Shown piece after piece: positions 1 to 13,053 of a stretch of DNA of 64,000 bases. Position 1 is the stretch's first letter. Every line of letters starts with the position of its first letter. The stretch is from the NCBI RefSeq assembly GCF_018143015.1, contig NC_054757.1, positions 6,430,501 to 6,494,500 on the forward strand. Reading direction: 5' to 3'. The notes beneath the pieces were generated by a model that had not been told where the DNA came from, ran no database searches, and saw nothing but the letters and a program-made list of their open reading frames with translations. The translations under genes and the position numbers were made by a program. This DNA comes from Lytechinus variegatus. Lineage: Eukaryota > Echinodermata > Echinoidea > Temnopleuroida > Toxopneustidae.

Positions 1-1039
1 TCTAAAAGAGCAAGTCAGTAATCTGTGTTAAAGTTCATATCATCATGTTACAGGATCTGCTACATATAATAATTTGATAAAACCACGCAATACTGTATAA
101 GTTTCAATAATGTTTCTGAATAGGAAGTTTATTATAATTATGACCACGTCAAACTAAAGACTATGTTACAACCACAAGGGCCAATTTTAAAACAAAATTT
201 TAAAAATCTTTGTGATTCAAAATTTGGTTGGATTAATGTGCCACTAAAGCAGTGAAAAGCCAATGCAATCCTCAATATATATTTTCCCCTATGAATAACC
301 TACAATATATCACAATATAAGAATAAAAATTAATGGCATCTTCAAAAAAATATATGAATTTTCAATCACAAATTAATGAATGGGTGAACTACAAAGCTAC
401 AACTATTCAATTGAATTTGTTTTGAGTAAATCTAATTCTATATTCAAAAATATTATGCACCTGCAAGGTGAACAAATTCGATAATTTGACTCTTATTTTT
501 TGAATGAAATCATAACCCTTTTACATCCTTTAATTCCATTTCATCTACATGCCGAAATAGAAATCTAATCGTTCAAACAGGAAATAAAATGCACCTGCTG
601 AATGTTATAGGGATCAATAGACTGATTCGTTGCTCTCCTCAAATGAAAGAACAAACTACATGTAATACGTGATTAGGTCTGTCGACAAAGAACATTCCTA
701 CGTTGACAATACAGCTATGAAAAATCAATAAGTCAATATGTACCCTTCTTTGTGACTTCCCCAGTGAAGAAAAGTTTCATTGTTTTCAGCGACTTTTGAT
801 GGCAATCACCTGTCGTTCGTGGGATAATCCAAATCGATAGACCGACCAGGCCTTTTCTTTTTCGTGAATGATATCAAGAATGGTTGTTTTATATGAGAGC
901 CATGATACAGAAGTCAAGATTTACAAGACGCTATGGAAATAAAGGATTGACATCGCAGCTGCGAGATTGACGAGTCATGATCAATAGTATATCATTATCA
1001 ACCTCTTGTATGTGTATACTAGACAATACTAGTTGGAAA
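1..1039. other. AT-rich sequence without recognised features
   Basis: No exon-like frame with splice sites, no RNA gene and no repeat shared with the rest of the window. Confidence 0.6.
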
Positions 1040-1650
1040 TTAAAGGTCAAGTCCACCTCAGAAAAATGTTGATTTGAATCAATAGAGAAAAATCAGACAA
1101 GCACAATGCTGAAAATTTCATCAAAATCTGATGTAAAATAAGAAAGTTATGACATTTCAAAGTTTCGCTTATTTTCAACAAAATAGTTGTATGAACGAGC
1201 CAGTTACATCCAAATGAGAGAGTCGATGATGTCACTCACTCACTATATCTTTTGTTTTTTATTGTTTGAATTATACAATATTTCAATTTTTACGAATTCA
1301 ATGATTAGGACCTCCTTGCCTTAAGCACAAAATGTTAAAATAATAGAATTCCACATGTTCAGGGAAGAATGAAACTTCATTTCACATGACAATGATGAGA
1401 AAATAAAAATATTTCATATTTCATATAATAAAATACAAAAGAAATAGTGAGTGAGTGATGTCATCAACTCACTCATTTGGATGTAACTGGCTCGTTCATA
1501 TAACTATTTTGTTGAAAACAAGCGAAACTTTAAAATGCAATAACTTTTTTATTTTACATCCGATTTTGATGAAATTTTCAGTGTTATGCTTGTTGAAAAT
1601 TTTTCTTTTTATTCAAATCAAGTTTTTGTTGGGGTGGACTTGTCCTTTAA
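1040..1650 (+). mobile_element. TTAA-flanked foldback MITE, family A copy 1
   Basis: Starts TTAAAGGTCAAGTCCACC and ends GGTGGACTTGTCCTTTAA, 611 bp with TTAA at both edges. About 200 bp at each end form inverted arms; the middle is about 190 bp and AT-rich. It has no coding capacity: the ORFs in the arms are mirror images of one sequence. Same family as 14549, 20684 and 46421. Confidence 0.92.
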
Positions 1651-1794
1651 GAATAGAATGGTACGTTGACAAACTAAGATGATCTTACAACTAAGCATCC
1701 TCTTTAATTGGATGTAGATGTTTAATTGAGTAAAGTACAACTTTTGAAGAATACTGCATATCATTTCAAAATTTACTTCATCATAATAAGCCAG

Positions 1795-2224
1795 TTCGTA
1801 GTTCCTTTCTGCGCATGATCAAAAGATTCTACGCATGATCAAAAGAAGGTCATTTGCACTAAAGTGACATGGTGCTTTAAAATCTAATGAGATAAGCACC
1901 AACTTTGATGTCTTGATTGAATTGTCGTTTTCATTTACATCCACAAAAAACAACAATGCTTCCACGAACGACTAGTATTTCACAGTTTGTTAAGTACATT
2001 GTGCAACATGCTAAGATATGCATTCAAAGTAGGAATGCAACAAATACCTTCATTAAGCGTTCATTGGTGTGCTATTCTGGTCACCTGGTCTATTCAATTC
2101 CTTCATCCTGCTATGTAAGGCAAGCTTACGTAATATCTTGCTTTGAAATCTGCCTATCATGATGAAAGAAGTGAAAGGTCATTTGACCAAGATTGCCCAT
2201 GAAGTAATTACGAACTGGTCTATT
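1795..2224. mobile_element. Foldback DNA element, family S copy 1
   Basis: 430 bp with ends AATAAGCCAGTTCGTAGTT and AATTACGAACTGGTCTATT. It contains a direct duplication of CGCATGATCAAAAGA near 1815-1845. A second copy is at 47101. The ORF at 1917 lies inside it. Confidence 0.78.
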
Positions 2225-2916
2225 AAACTAATAATCACCTAAAAATAAAATCTGAAGTTCAGGACAATCTGACTCCCATAGTCCTTAATTGTCAAGCGTC
2301 CACATGACGAAAAATGAATATAAAATCAGGGATTATGAGATTGGTCAGAATGCTACTATTTCAGTGAAAATATAGTCCTATTATGCAAACTAGAACCCTC
2401 AACAATATTCACAGATTTCAGTGAAATACATTAACCTCCCCCCCCCCTGCAAAAAAAACCCACAGTAATATATCACTCTATTTTTGATCAACCTTTTTCC
2501 ATAAACATATGTTCAGACCAGACACCAAACAAGAGTTTCACAGAATTACCAGGTTGTAATTCTTACAATTCACCTCATATCTAGAGGATACTGCTGCAAC
2601 TACAATATAAATAAATAATAAAAAGGAAAAGAAAACATTCATTGAGTTGATTCACTTGACTGTAACATCATGGAAAGTACAAGAGTAATTTGGATACTGC
2701 TCAAAGCGATCTTCTTTGATCTGGGGAGAGTGATTGTAAAACATAGAGTCATTCCAATTTATCCAATCAACATTCTGACGAAGACAAATCAGAAAATAAT
2801 GACTGGCTTTCATTATGAAAGGCAGTCTCTACATCTGTCAGCATGGCAGCGACAATAAATATTCATCATCATGTTTCTTGTGAGGAAGCGGCAAAGAGGG
2901 AGTCTTGCAAGAAATT
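2225..2916. other. Unassigned AT-rich sequence
   Basis: Holds a CCCCCCCC/AAAAAA run near 2440 and a 62-codon ORF at 2670 without coding character. The stretches 3128-3755 and 4356-5192 are similar, with nothing recognisable. Confidence 0.55.
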
Positions 2917-3127
2917 CTTAAATCTCTTTGGGAAAATTGAGGATTTAAACATCCCTTCCAATTGGTAGTTATGAAGTCCTAAGGTATATTCATTTCAATG
3001 ACGGTTGGAATACTGGTAGTAAAACAAATCTTAAATCACTTTGGGAAAATTGAGGATTTAAACATCTCATGTAGTTACGTCTTCCAGGTATATTTATATT
3101 AATGAAGGTTGGGGGATTGTAATATTG
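2917..3127 (+). repeat. Two-copy tandem repeat, period 113 bp
   Basis: CTTAAATC(T/A)CTTTGGGAAAATTGAGGATTTAAACATC occurs at 2917 and 3030, with similar sequence following each. The second copy has diverged, mainly in its latter half. Confidence 0.8.
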
Positions 3128-3755
3128 GATGATTTTTAGGGGACCAAATAAGGATGTAGGAACAAAATTTGCCATCAATCTAGATTTTCTTTGATATGTA
3201 AACAGATTTGGATTTGACAGCTTATCTGTCAGATACGATTTGGGTAGGGAGAGAGGGAGGGGGGAGGAAAAAAGACAGATTGGGATATACTCAGTACATG
3301 AACTAGAAAATTCAAGTTCAATTTCAAATTCAAGTGTAGCCTATGATACTTCATTTTTCACCACCCCCTTCACAACTAAAATCAAATTTTGATTAAAAAA
3401 AACTTATTAAAATTTATGTTACAGTGAATAAAATGTTTAAATAAATTGCGGGGTTTTGACAATTTTGGAAGTAAGTATCAATCATATAAATTTATATCTG
3501 GAAAATTTGGTTTTGTTTATCTGTTTATTTGAAGAAAAAAATGTTTTCCTCTGTTTTCCTTTTGGTAAGCATGCTCATACTTCTTGGAAGTAATGTAAAC
3601 AATGAAAAAAAATCAGGATACTTTAAAAATATCATTATACTTTTATAGCAGCTTATAAGATTCATCCAATATAAGGAGCAATTTGGAATGATTTAGAGGT
3701 AAAGATATTACTAAAGATATGATATCAAATATAATGCCATAGCAATCTAAATGAG

Positions 3756-4355
3756 TTAAAGGGGAATCCAACCCAAATAAAAACTTGTTTTTATGAGCAA
3801 AAGAAAAATCAGACAAGTTGATAGGTGAAAGTTTGAACAATATTGGACAAACAACAAGAAAGTTATGATTTTTTTTAAGTTGTAAATATTGGTAATCACT
3901 ATACTTATGGAGACTTCAAATTGGCTGTATATGGGATGTCATAGTGATGTAAGGCAAGGACTACTCTTCCATGTACTCCAATACATATAATGGCTAAAAT
4001 GTCATTTTCCCCAAAAGTTTTATTTCAAATTATATTTTTCTTTCATGAGGACATTAAACAATATACTACCTGGGTAATATTTAGATTACTGCCCCAGGGG
4101 AACGGGTACTTAGGAGAAAACCACAAATCCCTGATAAGTACATGGCCTATGGGAAAGTTGTCCTTGCCCCTTGTCATAATTTACTTACCCAGTTGCCAAT
4201 TTGAAATCTACATACTATTAGTGATCTCAATTTTAAAGCAGCTATAACTTTCTTATTGCTTGTCCGATTTCTTTCAAACTTTCACCATTCTGTTTAATTT
4301 ATTTTTGATCCTTCCCAACACAACGTTTTATGGCCAAGGCTGGATTCCCCTTTAA
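3756..4355. mobile_element. TTAA-flanked MITE, family B
   Basis: Begins TTAAAGGGGAATCCAACCC and ends GGCTGGATTCCCCTTTAA, 600 bp, with TTAA at both edges. The inverted arms are more diverged than in family A, with similar inner words (AAGAAAGTTATGA and its complement). No coding capacity. A short relic of the same end (AAGGGGAATCCAGCCC) occurs near 16898. Confidence 0.85.
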
Positions 4356-5192
4356 TGGTCAAATCAAATAGTAAAATAGGCCTACATCATAAACTGAAAA
4401 TAATAACAATTTCACGATGACACATATCTGTAAAACTCCAATGGCTATGAGAATTGTCATTAGCTAAATCACCTGACCGATATATTCGTCTTTTTAATAG
4501 CTTTAAGCAAGCCTGTGTCATCTTCAGAATGTCTTTTCATGAGGAATATGTGAATGGAATCTTTCCACTCAACGCACTGCATGAATCACATCAATACAAG
4601 GGTCATTTCTAAGATGTATGGCAATCACTGACCGTGAATCAGAATTAATTTGAGAGGAACTAAATTACACTTCACCCTTATTTTACAATGAAAGAAGCAA
4701 TATGGTATGAAAGAGTCTGGCAGCAATTGAATGGTTCCCATGGCGATCCTATTCATGATGAGCTATGACTCACAGAATAATGTCACCATTAAAAGAGACA
4801 CCCTAACACAAGATAGGCTTTACGCTATCTTGTGAAGTGGCTGAGCAGATTCTGTGGAATGGATGGTCTGCTGCCCTCTATTGATGAAAAACAGGAACAT
4901 GTATAGAAACTAGAACTATCACTGACTGATTTACAAAATTTTCACCTCATCAACATCTTTCGCTTGATATTTATTCTGTTAGTTCATGAATGACATCAGA
5001 ACTTTATTTTCATCACTAACCACTTTTAATGCAATTGCATTGTATATTTTTTTTGTATTTTTAATTTTTTTGAGAGAAAAGTATTTATGTACAGAAATGT
5101 ATTTAATTCAATCACATTTTCATCGTTCTGCACCTGTGTGTCACCTTTCTTTAACAATGAATATATTTTACAGGAACATTCATGTATTGATA

Positions 5193-5548
5193 TTAAAGAT
5201 ATTATTTGACTTTGTGAGCAGCCGATTTAAAAATTCTCAAACCAAGATGAAACATGTGTACAAGTACATGTATTAGAACTAAAAAAACCCTGAAAACAAC
5301 CAGTATTGAGAATGAAAAGCTAAACATACAAGGCAAAATCCAATTTTGTAATTAGGCGTCTTAAAGACGCTTAAATAGAACACATAAGTGTATGGGATAA
5401 AATTAAGATGGGGTTTCCGGTCACTTTATATTTCACTTTTGAAGCACTAAATAATGATTTCCGTAACATATCACACACACAGGTGACAAGTGTGACCTTC
5501 TAATTCAGATTTTTAAAAAGTCAAATCAATGTTAGTCAATCACTTTAA
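5193..5548 (+). mobile_element. TTAA-flanked element, family I copy 1
   Basis: 356 bp, TTAA at both edges, starting TTAAAGATATTATTTGAC and ending AGTCAATCACTTTAA. A short hairpin (GGCGTCTTAAAGACGC) lies in the middle. A second copy is at 25594. Confidence 0.82.
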
Positions 5549-6183
5549 TAAGATGAAAATAATTCTATAGGGGTATAAGGGGCATCATGAAGACTAACTA
5601 TTGAGGGGCAAATTTGAAAATTTTTATAATATCTCTCTTTTGTCAAATCAAAGTTGGATGAATCCACAGATCTCTAAAGAACTCAAATTTGACCTTAAAA
5701 TATGGATTTTTAAAGCAAATTATAGAAAAAATATAATTTTGCAAAGAATGAACTTGATCTCGATCTCTCTCCCTTTCTCTCACCTCTCATAATCTCACTG
5801 GCTCCATTGGGGAGCGAACCGATGAACCACTTTGCAGCGAGATCAAAAGGTCTTGAAAGATTGAATTTGTTGGACGCAAAATCAGCAGGCGAGCTAATGA
5901 GAAACACAGTTGGAGGTGGCAGGTCCCTAGGTCTTAAAGGGACTTGTGTAAATTATTTAATGAGTTGATAGTCTGAGGGGCTTTAAGGTATATTCAGTGG
6001 TGCTTGAAAGTTAATGAACCCCACCAATCAGGTGATTAAAAAATTTTACTTTTTGGATAAAGTTTGTTTCTCTGAGCTCGCTAAACAATGTAGTAGTGTT
6101 GTCTGAATCCAACACTTAGTATCAAGGAGTGCATTTTGTAGTGTGGTTCACCAGGGTTCACTAACTTTTGAGCACAACTGTAT
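5549..6183. other. Unassigned sequence
   Basis: Contains a word near 6000-6180 (AGTTAATGAACCCCACC, CACCAGGGTTCACTAAC) that looks like two weak inverted arms next to the element at 6184. No genes seen. Confidence 0.45.
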
Positions 6184-6598
6184 GGCCCGAATTCACAAAG
6201 GTGGTTTTGAAAACCCACAGTTGAGTCTACCGTTTATGCAGATTTCCTACATAAATTACTCTTAATTTAGCGCGTATCGGACGCGTGTATGAAAAAATGT
6301 CCAATCCTGATGCACGCTTTTGTCACAGTGCGCCAAATTGACACCTGTTGCCGTGGTTATCAACGCTATTTTATTCATGGGTCCGCTCTTCAAACAGTGG
6401 ACTCAAGAATAAAATAGCCTATCTAACCATGGTAACAGGCGCCAATTAGGTGAACTGTGACAAAAGGGCACATCAGCATTGGACGTGTTTCATACACGCG
6501 CCGGATACGCGGTAAATTAAGCATAATTTATGCAGGAAATCTGCATAACCCATGGGCTCGACCGTGGGTTTTCAAATCCACCTTTGTGAATTCGGGCC
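6184..6598. mobile_element. DNA element with GGCCCGAATTC ends and TAT duplication
   Basis: 415 bp starting GGCCCGAATTCACAAAGG and ending in the exact inverse; the triplet TAT lies on both sides (6181-6183, 6599-6601). The arms stay partly complementary inward, so it can fold back. The ORF at 6457 is element sequence. Confidence 0.88.
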
Positions 6599-6601
6599 TA
6601 T

Positions 6602-9299
6602 GTGTCAGAACACATATTGAATATTACTCTTATAGCAGAAAACACTGTGGAAAATGACCCACAGTGTGACCAAACATAAGTGTGAATATGAATGTCTAAA
6701 CCATGAAACAACATAATAAAATACACAGCAAACTTTCCTCTCATTTTACAATAATTCAAAAGATGAATTTCTTCTCAGTTTGGTTCATGGCTTCATGTTT
6801 ATGCACAAATCTTTTTTTCAATCATGCATTTTGCAGTTACATATCAGGCTTTGAATGTGGATGCACTCCCCCCCATGAGATACTTTGTTTTCAATTCCTG
6901 AAATATATTTCTATGCACTGGTAGTGCACATAGTAACAACTATTCAATACTTCCTTTATTAATTACACACATAAAGATTCACATGGTAGAAAATAATAGT
7001 TCATCCTTACTGAAAGCCAGTTAAACCCCTGGAAGAGGTCAAATACAGTACGCATTCCCTCCGGCCCTAAACAAATGACTTACAACTTGAGGACGATAGA
7101 CCCTGTGGGGTGCATGATGACAATAGGGTCAGGTTGCAATGCAATCAAAATCATGACTACCCATTTCTGAATCGAGCTTCAAATAAGAAAAAAATAGACA
7201 TTTATATGCTTTTCACATAGCATTTCCTTAACCCCATACTATCTTTTTGGGATTCACATTGTCTTTCTTAACCCCATGGACTATCCCACACCTCATGAAT
7301 ATTGATGATTTTCCCATACAGAGCGTGATAAACGTGCAATTTCGACTTCTGTGATTGACTACTGCTTAGCCCCACTTTTCCTTAGCCCGGTTCGGTTTCG
7401 TTTCACACTGCATCTCTTAGCACCACAATCAGCCGACTAACCCTGTTTTTTTGCACGGCCAGATAGTACTGTACTATTTACCGTGCTAGCCCACTTTGCG
7501 TAGTGTGAAAATGAAGTAGGCTAAGCTTAACCCTGGGAAATTGGTGGGGCTAAGGCTCTCCCCCTTAGCCCCACCAACTTCCCAGGGTTAAGGAAAAAAA
7601 GCACGGTGTGAAAAGCAAATCAGAAAAAAAAGATCTGTCACAAGTACGAATTCTGAATAGGCTTCATACATGTATGATCTATTTGGTTCCAGTTTAGACA
7701 ATGGGATTATTGGGTTCAAGTTCAATATCATCGAAGTATAATTATAATCGAGACAAAAGAATCTTGAAACTATAAGACCAGCTTGTACAACTTGGCTTCC
7801 AAGCACACGGAGTAGATTTTAAAGAAGGGAAAATGGAATATACATCAGATGAGGCAGAGAGTTAATGAATCCTTTTCAGTACTTCAAATGAAAAGATCTA
7901 GATCATTGACATTTTTTGTAAAAAGTCTGTATAAAAGTTTAATCTGTACATCGAGTTTGGCAATGAACATTCTTTGAGTGACAATTATTCTATATGTGGT
8001 CTATAACTGAATCATTCTACATTATTTTTCCCTTACCTTTCAAACATTCATGCGTCAAGTTACAGAAGTGATAATTCAATATGGTATTTCATGGAAACTT
8101 CGCCTCATTCAATCATTCATCACGCAATCAAGACAGGCGCAGCATATTTCTCTGAATTCATCATTTTGTTTTAATCTAATCGACATAGCTCTCTCCAAAC
8201 TTCCCATGCCACTAACTTGCTCCCTTGGCAACGGGAGCGGAGACTTTCCTGTCAAAACCGGGCTATGGGCCGAATGAGGTGTTGATAACATATAATTACT
8301 TTTAAATACAGTTTGTGCATACTGAACAATCATTAGGCATATTATTTTGATTTGGTAGATTAATCAGGGTGACAACGATTCTGAGACAGCCTTCAGATAT
8401 CAATCTACAGGATGGTAAGGAATTTTATAAAAAAAAACCTGCAGTTTAAAATTCTAAGCACATTATTTAAACCCATCACTTTACCAACTACTGGTTAAGG
8501 TTTGAAACACATTATTCAAAAAGTTTAAACAATTATTTCAAAATATTGAAAAACAATTTTTGTTACAGTGACGGCTTAAACAATGTTATTTTTCAGTGAG
8601 TTCTTATGGCCTACAGAAAATTAAGATTGTGTAATGACTCGATTTCGATGGGATTATAAATAATTTCAATGATAAAAAATATATAACATATCATATTATC
8701 AATGTTAAAATTATTTTAATTGCTTTCACTACAAAGAATTGAGAAAGACTAAATTCTCATCAGCTTTTATCTAATAACCTAATAAAAGCATCCATACTGA
8801 AGAGCTAAGTCGTTTCAATTTTCTTTTTTTACCAAATTCATTAACATAAACTTTTATAACATCAATCAATCTGGTTATATTAATCTTTAAACTTTGAATA
8901 AAATATCTTTTCTCTTGATGCCTTCCAAAATGCAACAATTAACACATTGGTTTAATTTTATCCCCACTGTATTGAGCCTACAAAATATATCAAATGAGAC
9001 ATATATTTCTGAAGTATGTGTTCCTGCTGAAAGGTATCATCTGTATTTCTTTTGAATGATATCATACTGCTATTGCTATTGCAGTAAATTTAAATGATTC
9101 TTCAAGTGCTTTACAAGATATCATTTATCACTGTCATCAAATTCTAGCTTTCCCCAAAAAGATGTATACAATTTATTCATAACATTGGGAAAAGTCTGGT
9201 AGGACTTCCAAGAAAAATGGTGAAATAAGGGAAAGTATACTAAAGAGTCAACTTAACCAAACTACCATCAATAAATCTCCTGGCAGCACAGATACCTAG
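6602..9299. other. Unassigned AT-rich sequence apart from the hairpin at 7526
   Basis: ORFs at 6703, 7588 and 8050/8109 overlap in opposite strands or lack coding character. A GTAAGG word on the minus strand near 8034 has no plausible exon before it. Confidence 0.5.
7526..7593. repeat. Long hairpin, probably part of a foldback element
   Basis: A 30-base arm (starts CTTAACCCTGGGAAATTGG) is followed after seven bases by its near-perfect inverse (ends CCCAGGGTTAAGG). Related words (TTAGCCC, GTGTGAAAA, TTTCACACTG) reach back to about 7370 and forward to 7612, so the whole element may be about 240 bp. Confidence 0.75.
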
Positions 9300-9960
9300 C
9301 TCAGTACAAGCATGGACCTACCAGTAGGTCCATGGTACAAGCATGGACCTGCCCAGGATGAGGGTGACTCTAAAGACCCAGGATGAGTGTGACCCCATGG
9401 ACCTACCATGGTGACCCTAAACTAGACTCTGGCGGTCAACTGACCCGCCAATTTGGAGGGTGTGAAAAGAGAAATCAGAAATGAGAAGTAAACTAAATGA
9501 GTAAACCAACCCCAAATCCTTTTTAAAAACTGAGACTTTGGAATCATCATGTCAAGCTGGGATATTTGTCCAGGACAAGAGTATGACCCTAAACTCTTTC
9601 AAGGTCAACTGACCATCAATTTTAGGGGTGTGAAAAGAGAAATGAGAAGTAAACTAAATGAGTAAACCAACCCTAAATTCTTTTTAAAAAAGACTTTTGA
9701 ATCATCTGTCAAGCTGGGAAGTTTGTCCAGGACAAGAGTGTGACCCTAAACTAGACTCTTTTAAGGTCAACTGACCATCAATCAAGAGGGTGCGAAAAAG
9801 AGAGATCGGAAAGTAAACTAAACCAAAGTCTATAAAGAAATCTTTGGTAACACACCATGTAAAACGGGAAGTTTGCCCAGGACACAAGCATGACCTCAGA
9901 CTAAACTCTTTTAAGGTCAACTGACCATCAATTTCGAGGGTGTGAAAAAACTGATTTCTG
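9300..9960 (+). repeat. Four-copy tandem repeat, period about 150-170 bp
   Basis: The word GTCAACTGACC starts at 9435, 9604, 9766 and 9916, each preceded by a TGTCCAGGACAAGAG- or CCCAGGA-type word and mostly followed by GGGTGTGAAAAGAGA and AGTAAACTAAA. Minus-strand frames repeat DGQLTLKE because of this. I see no sign it encodes a protein. Confidence 0.8.
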
Positions 9961-10632
9961 TTCCTTCCTCGGCTAAGGACAGGTGTCACTGCATGCATCT
10001 GTCATTACCAACTCAATTGTCGAGGGACCAATTTTCCCCAGCTTCAAACCACTGTAAAGGTAGTCCAAGATGAAGGAAATAATCCAATTTGTCTGAGGGT
10101 GTAAAAGCCCTTTGGTGGGAAAGGAAACACTTATTTGAGAATTAAAAAAAGGAATCTCTTCAAGAATATAATGAAAACCTGCTTGAGTTGCCTTACCTCT
10201 AACCAAAGTCAAATATTTGTAATCTACACCCAATTATAATTGTGAGCTGTAAGGCAAATAACCTTTTTATTTTCTTTCTCACCATAAGGCCTACTGGTTG
10301 ATCAGAGCCTGACTATAATTATGGTATTATGGAGTTGAGGGGTAAAAAGTACCATATTACAGTCTGTGGATAATGCTGAGAACCCCTCAAGTTTTATGAT
10401 TCTGATATGCAAACACAGGATCAGAGTATACGGTATTTCTTTTACAAGATTTTTTATATCAAATTGCCATTTTTTCCGTTCATCAAATTTCAGTTTCTCT
10501 CTAATAAAAGAAATCAAACTTCCTAAGTAAGAGAGAAAAATGTATGAAAATGATTATTTCCACATAAATTAGGAACAGACAAAATGGTCTTTTTTTTCAC
10601 AATCAAAATTAAAAGATGCAATCAGTACAGGT

Positions 10633-10797
10633 GGGTGTTTCATAAAGCTGTTCGTAAGTTAAGAATGACTTTACGCACGACTGGTGACCATTTCTTGTAG
10701 GACATGATATATCCCTATGTAGTTGACATAGCAAGAACATGTTCCAGTCGTGCGTAAAGCCATGCGTAATTTTTACTAACAGCTTATGAAATACCAA
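10633..10797. mobile_element. Foldback MITE with GGTGTTTCATAA ends, copy 1
   Basis: Imperfect inverted arms: GGGTGTTTCATAAAGCTGTT at the left against AACAGCTTATGAAATACC at the right, and inner arms with TTTACGCACGACTGG and its inverse. 165 bp. The ORF at 10609 overlaps it. Confidence 0.8.
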
Positions 10798-10879
10798 CCC
10801 GATTCAGTGAAGTCTGCATCATATTTCACTGCATTAAATACATTTTCATTTTCATCTTTTTCATCTTCCTAATTACATT

Positions 10880-11008
10880 CCAGGGGAGCATTTCATGAAA
10901 CAAACAGTCAGTGATTTTCACTGACAACTGTTATAAGCTACTGAAATCCTGCCAACAAAGTAGTCAGTAAAATTCACTGACTATTTGTTCCATGAAACAC
11001 TCTCCTGG
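10880..11008. mobile_element. Short foldback MITE with CCAGGGGAG ends
   Basis: 129 bp: CCAGGGGAGCATTTCATG at the left and CATGAAACACTCTCCTGG at the right, with inner arms carrying CAGTCAGTGA and TCACTGACTA. A type I recall as common in sea urchin DNA. Confidence 0.83.
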
Positions 11009-11420
11009 TGCTATCTCACTGAGGCAAAGACAAGACACGCCCTTTTTGGCGAGAAAACCCCACCTTCTTGGCAGCTACTTGGCTCTTTTTACGCAAGGCA
11101 CGGATACGGGACGGACATAGATTACGAGCTTTAAATCACCCACATCCAGATCAAGAACAACATCGCAGTCATTAGCCCAAAAAGGGAGACAGAATCCAAT
11201 CAAGAGGGGCGAGAGATGGATGAAGATGAGGGGGAGAGAGAAAACGTTAAGGAAAAGGTCATTTGTAAAGATGACCCCCTGAGGGGCGCGATGATGAGAG
11301 TCGTTAATCAAGCGACACGAGATAGAGGATCCGTCTCTCTCGGTCATGGACGTGACGACGTAGGTGATCATGTGACCCATTTGCGACAAAGATACCTTTA
11401 AATGAATTGGCTTTCAATAC
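11009..11420. other. Mixed-composition island, possible regulatory DNA
   Basis: About 400 bases with noticeably more G+C and CpG than the neighbours and no repeat structure. Both strands are open for 61-104 codons, but neither resembles a protein family. It could be a cis-regulatory block or a decayed exon. Confidence 0.3.
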
Positions 11421-13045
11421 GAGAGGGATGATCGATTTGTGTCCCCTGATAGAAGGAAGCAACTTATTTAACCACTTGGTTTCAAATCGGAATGGTAATG
11501 AGGCGTGTTATGTATAGATTTCATCAGCTGAAAAGCCGGGACGAATTTGCGTGAACCCTCTTGTGAAATATGTTTAAAGAATGTGGGAAAAAAACGTGAG
11601 TTTTTAAAAGAGAGGCCATCTCATATTGAAATAGAATTAAAGGGCAGTGTTTTAAAACAAACACAATTTTTTTTAAAAACAAATTTGAATAACATTGAAA
11701 AGTAGATAAATCGATTTTACAATAACCTGTTGGACTTTCTCCTTTGACCATTTTATGCTCATACTCATAGTTATATAGAAATACAGTATAATCAGGGGCT
11801 GACTGTGATTGCTCGCATAGTCAGCCCCCTCCCCCCCCCCCCACTTTCAAAACATTTCCACAACCCCTGATAATGACATCAGATGAATTCAAGAACATCT
11901 AGATGGAAACACTAGACAAGATTTGAAATCATTCCTATCACATGGAAAACTGCATTTTTGAGCATTTTTATAAAAAACAAATGGTCAAGGCCCTAAACTT
12001 AATAACATGAGGTTGTTTGATCTGTATTTTCTGTCTTTTCATAAACATGCTTCGTACAAGATAATTGAAAGAAAAAACTACAAATTCTTATAGAAATGTG
12101 ATATAAAGTTGCAATTTTTTGCATAGATATGCCTACATGTAGAGAGACTACTGTGTGAATACATGTACATGGCAAATTAGGATTTCCAACACGGTTGACT
12201 CACTCCCTGAAATAAGACAGAAATGGCACAGTTATGAATCAGGACATAACAGACCTGTTCATCAAATCAATACTACAGAAAATATAGGCCACAAGAAAGG
12301 GGTGAATTATCATGGCATAGCCAAAGAGTGCTTGAGAACACACTACCTTGAGTTTGGGGATCAAGTACCGTCCCATATACTGGATTAAGGGTAATTCAAA
12401 TGCAAAGGAAATTGTAAAGTCATATAAAGAGGATAGACAGAGAACAGAATAAGTAAAAAGCGCTTATATAAAAACCTGCATGAAATAAACAGCTTATTGA
12501 GTTTTAACCAAAGTATAAAAACAAAGGGAATTCTTATCTGCATTTACCTGGAAATATAAATCAGGTCTATATAAACCTTTGTGAAAATTTAGTATATTTC
12601 TGCTGATTAAAAAAAACATATATATATGCTTTGTCGTTATGTTGCAGTTTATGATACATCTAATGGTTTTCCCAATTCTGAGCAAAACCTAGAAATTCAA
12701 ATCTAACAACTCAATAAGTGACAAATCTCCAGTCAAATTCACCCCGCTACAAATACAAGTAAAGTCAAAGTATTCACCAGACCCCAGTCAAAGTTGACAA
12801 ACAAACTTTGATGGTAGATAATATGAAAATTGAGATTTCCTGGGCATTTTCACACACCAAACAGAAATAACTGTCTCTTTTAATCCAAACCAATGTTCTG
12901 CTCTATTTGTCTATAATCATAATTGACCTAATTTTTTGGTCCTGCACATCATGCTGTGTGGCTCTTGTTAAGTTTAATGATCACTTGAGTGCCCTAATCA
13001 AAGTCTGCAAACATTTTGTTGTCATTTTCATTTGATACCAAAATA
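11421..13045. other. Unassigned AT-rich sequence
   Basis: Contains a 75-bp palindromic stretch at 11793-11867 (CAGGGGCTGACT and AGTCAGCCCC, then ACCCCTG), perhaps a degenerate mini-element. Nothing else recognised; 13248-14548 is likewise empty. Confidence 0.45.
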
Positions 13046-13053
13046 TCATGAAC

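Noticed and set aside
1047..1682. Conserved peptide with FGCNWLVHITILLK found at several places
   Set aside because: It is the translation of the family A MITE arms, present in both arms and all copies. Its conservation reflects repeat age.
9300..9960. CRISPR-like regularly spaced repeats
   Set aside because: Units are 150-170 bp diverged tandem copies with no short constant repeat and variable spacers, in a eukaryotic context.
9702..10233. Minus-strand ORFs with repeated DGQLTLKE motif
   Set aside because: The motif repeats because the DNA is a tandem repeat with a period near 160 bp; copies differ by frame-changing lengths (169, 162, 150).
11793..11867. Another hAT-like element with CAGGGG ends
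   Set aside because: Only a 5-bp ATAAT duplication fits, not 8 bp, and the inside is mostly a C run; too short to call.
12155..12388. 77-codon plus ORF with mixed composition
   Set aside because: No splice sites, no family pattern, and length is ordinary for chance in sequence of this size.
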